Shown here piece by piece: positions 4,664 through 5,729 of a stretch of DNA of 5,729 nucleotides (its first letter is position 1; each line of letters begins with the position of its first letter). A program made the position numbers and the translations under genes. The notes beneath the pieces were generated by a model that saw only the letters and a list, made by a program, of their open reading frames with translations, did no database searches and was not told the origin of the DNA. Source of the DNA: Thermodesulfovibrionales bacterium (lineage in GTDB: Bacteria > Nitrospirota > Thermodesulfovibrionia > Thermodesulfovibrionales > UBA1546); the NCBI GenBank assembly GCA_919901705.1, contig CAKKPR010000322.1, positions 4,234 to 9,962 on the forward strand, in the 5' to 3' direction.

Positions 4664-5729
4664 ATGTTGGGTTTTGTTAAAAAATTAGCCTTTTTTAAGA
4701 ATCTCAAGCTGCGGCCAAAGCTCTTTTTGATAATGGCGGTTGTCCTCGTGGGTTTTGTCTCATCTTTGTTTATGGGAGCTTACATAATTAATCAGGTAAG
4801 GGTTGGGGGAGGTCTCTACAAAGAGATAAAGAACCACAAAAACACCCTTGAGGCGATTGCGCTTTTGAAATCTGACCTGAATCAGGTTCGCGGAGAATTA
4901 GCAACCCTGATAAGCGAGACAGACAAAGACAAGATGAATCAGATACAGGCTAAAATAACTGAACTCAAAAAGGATATTGACTCGAAATTCAGCGATATTA
5001 TTGCAATGCTGAATAATGAAGAAAAGAAAATCGCAATTCAGGATGCTCAGACAACATGGACAGAATTTATCACCACAGCAGACAATGAGCTTTTACCTGC
5101 CATTAATAGCGGCAAAAAGACACAGGCTAACGAGTTGGCAACCGGCATACAGAAATCGAGATATGAGAGATTTATTGATCAGGTTAGCGGAATAGTAGAC
5201 GTATTAAAACTCGAAATAGATGAGATGGAGAAAAATACAGATAAGATTATACGAAGCAAAGTTATATATGCCGGAGCTATAAGCGGGGCATTGTTTTTAA
5301 TTATTCTCGGCCTTACATTTATATTTGCTAACTCAATATCAAAACGCGTACGGGTTCTCAAGGATTTTGCAAATACCCTTGCCGCCGGGGATCTTTCTGC
5401 GGCAGGCTCTCAAGGCTCAACAGAAAAGGGAGACGAGATAACAGACCTGCAAAAATCCTTAAATGACATGGCAACCAATATAAAGGGATTAATCACCAAT
5501 ACGATTAACTCTGCATTTCATGTAACAATATCGGCTGATAAATCCGCAAAAAATTCTAATCAAATAGCTCAGTCTGCAAAAGAGGAAGCATCGGCAGTAG
5601 AGGAGACTACATCTTCAATGGAAGAGATTGCTGCCTCTATATCAGAAGTTGCAAAGAATACTGAAGAACTTGCTACAAATGTTGATGAGACATCAGCTAC
5701 AGTAGGCGAGATGGCTGCCTCAATAGAAC
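4664..5729 (+). CDS. Methyl-accepting chemotaxis protein, 3' end cut by the window
   Basis: The reading frame is open from ATG 4664 to the window end (355 codons, no stop). The start is supported by AGGAGAGG at 4651-4658. Residues about 20-42 form the first membrane helix (LFLIMAVVLVGFVSSLFMGA). About 43-199 form a mostly helical, charged periplasmic domain compatible with a four-helix-bundle sensor. Residues 200-222 are the second membrane helix and about 223-275 a HAMP domain (NSISKRVRVLKDFANTLAAGD, later GDEI). From about 290 the cytoplasmic signalling coiled coil begins, including the adaptation region KEEASAVEETTSSMEEIAAS (306-325) with paired Glu/Ser positions of the kind methylated by CheR. 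The CheA/CheW-contacting hairpin tip lies beyond the window. Together with the upstream CheA and CheW it forms a receptor-kinase unit; the adjacent periplasmic binding protein is a candidate ligand carrier. Confidence 0.95.
   Translation, partial: MLGFVKKLAFFKNLKLRPKLFLIMAVVLVGFVSSLFMGAYIINQVRVGGGLYKEIKNHKNTLEAIALLKSDLNQVRGELATLISETDKDKMNQIQAKITELKKDIDSKFSDIIAMLNNEEKKIAIQDAQTTWTEFITTADNELLPAINSGKKTQANELATGIQKSRYERFIDQVSGIVDVLKLEIDEMEKNTDKIIRSKVIYAGAISGALFLIILGLTFIFANSISKRVRVLKDFANTLAAGDLSAAGSQGSTEKGDEITDLQKSLNDMATNIKGLITNTINSAFHVTISADKSAKNSNQIAQSAKEEASAVEETTSSMEEIAASISEVAKNTEELATNVDETSATVGEMAASIE

Overview
The window (about 42% G+C by eye, dense coding on the + strand, good Shine-Dalgarno sites) is a chemosensory gene cluster from a Gram-negative-type bacterium. 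It encodes two stand-alone receiver proteins, a CheA histidine kinase, a CheW coupling protein, a small cysteine-rich 'two-CW' protein, a PstS-like periplasmic binding protein and a methyl-accepting chemotaxis protein (MCP) that is cut by the window end. The two-CW protein, moderate A+T content and a TGTCATTGCGAG-type palindromic repeat would suit Nitrospirota, Desulfobacterota or a related anaerobic lineage. That placement is inference; no rRNA or other phylogenetic marker is present.

Layout. Positions 1-57 hold only a ribosome binding site and a possible tail of an upstream gene. Positions 58-3100 are a tight operon: NtrC-type receiver, CheY-type receiver, cheA and cheW, with gaps of 12 and 9 nt and then an 8-nt overlap. 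A convergent gene on the minus strand (3116-3466) encodes a small coiled-coil protein with a C-terminal membrane helix and 33-bp tandem repeats. It separates the kinase operon from a second + strand run: two-CW protein (3518-3727), binding protein (3779-4606) and MCP (4664 to the end). No stretch of 300 bases lacks a gene; the spacers are 9-57 nt and two of them contain hairpins.

Working model (inference). The secreted binding protein captures a small ligand and, free or loaded, may contact the periplasmic helical domain of the MCP. The MCP signals through CheW to CheA, and CheA phosphorylates one or both receivers. CheR, CheB, CheC/D/X/Z and flagellar genes are absent here, as are transporter permease and ATPase genes for the binding protein, so a sensory rather than a transport role is plausible for it.

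The most notable sequence features are: a 92-bp palindromic repeat read in frame inside the CheW-like domain of CheA; the antisense coiled-coil gene with near-identical 33-bp repeats and a near-consensus promoter that would yield a leaderless mRNA; the stand-alone two-CW protein beside an MCP; and a binding protein whose second anion-binding loop looks non-canonical.
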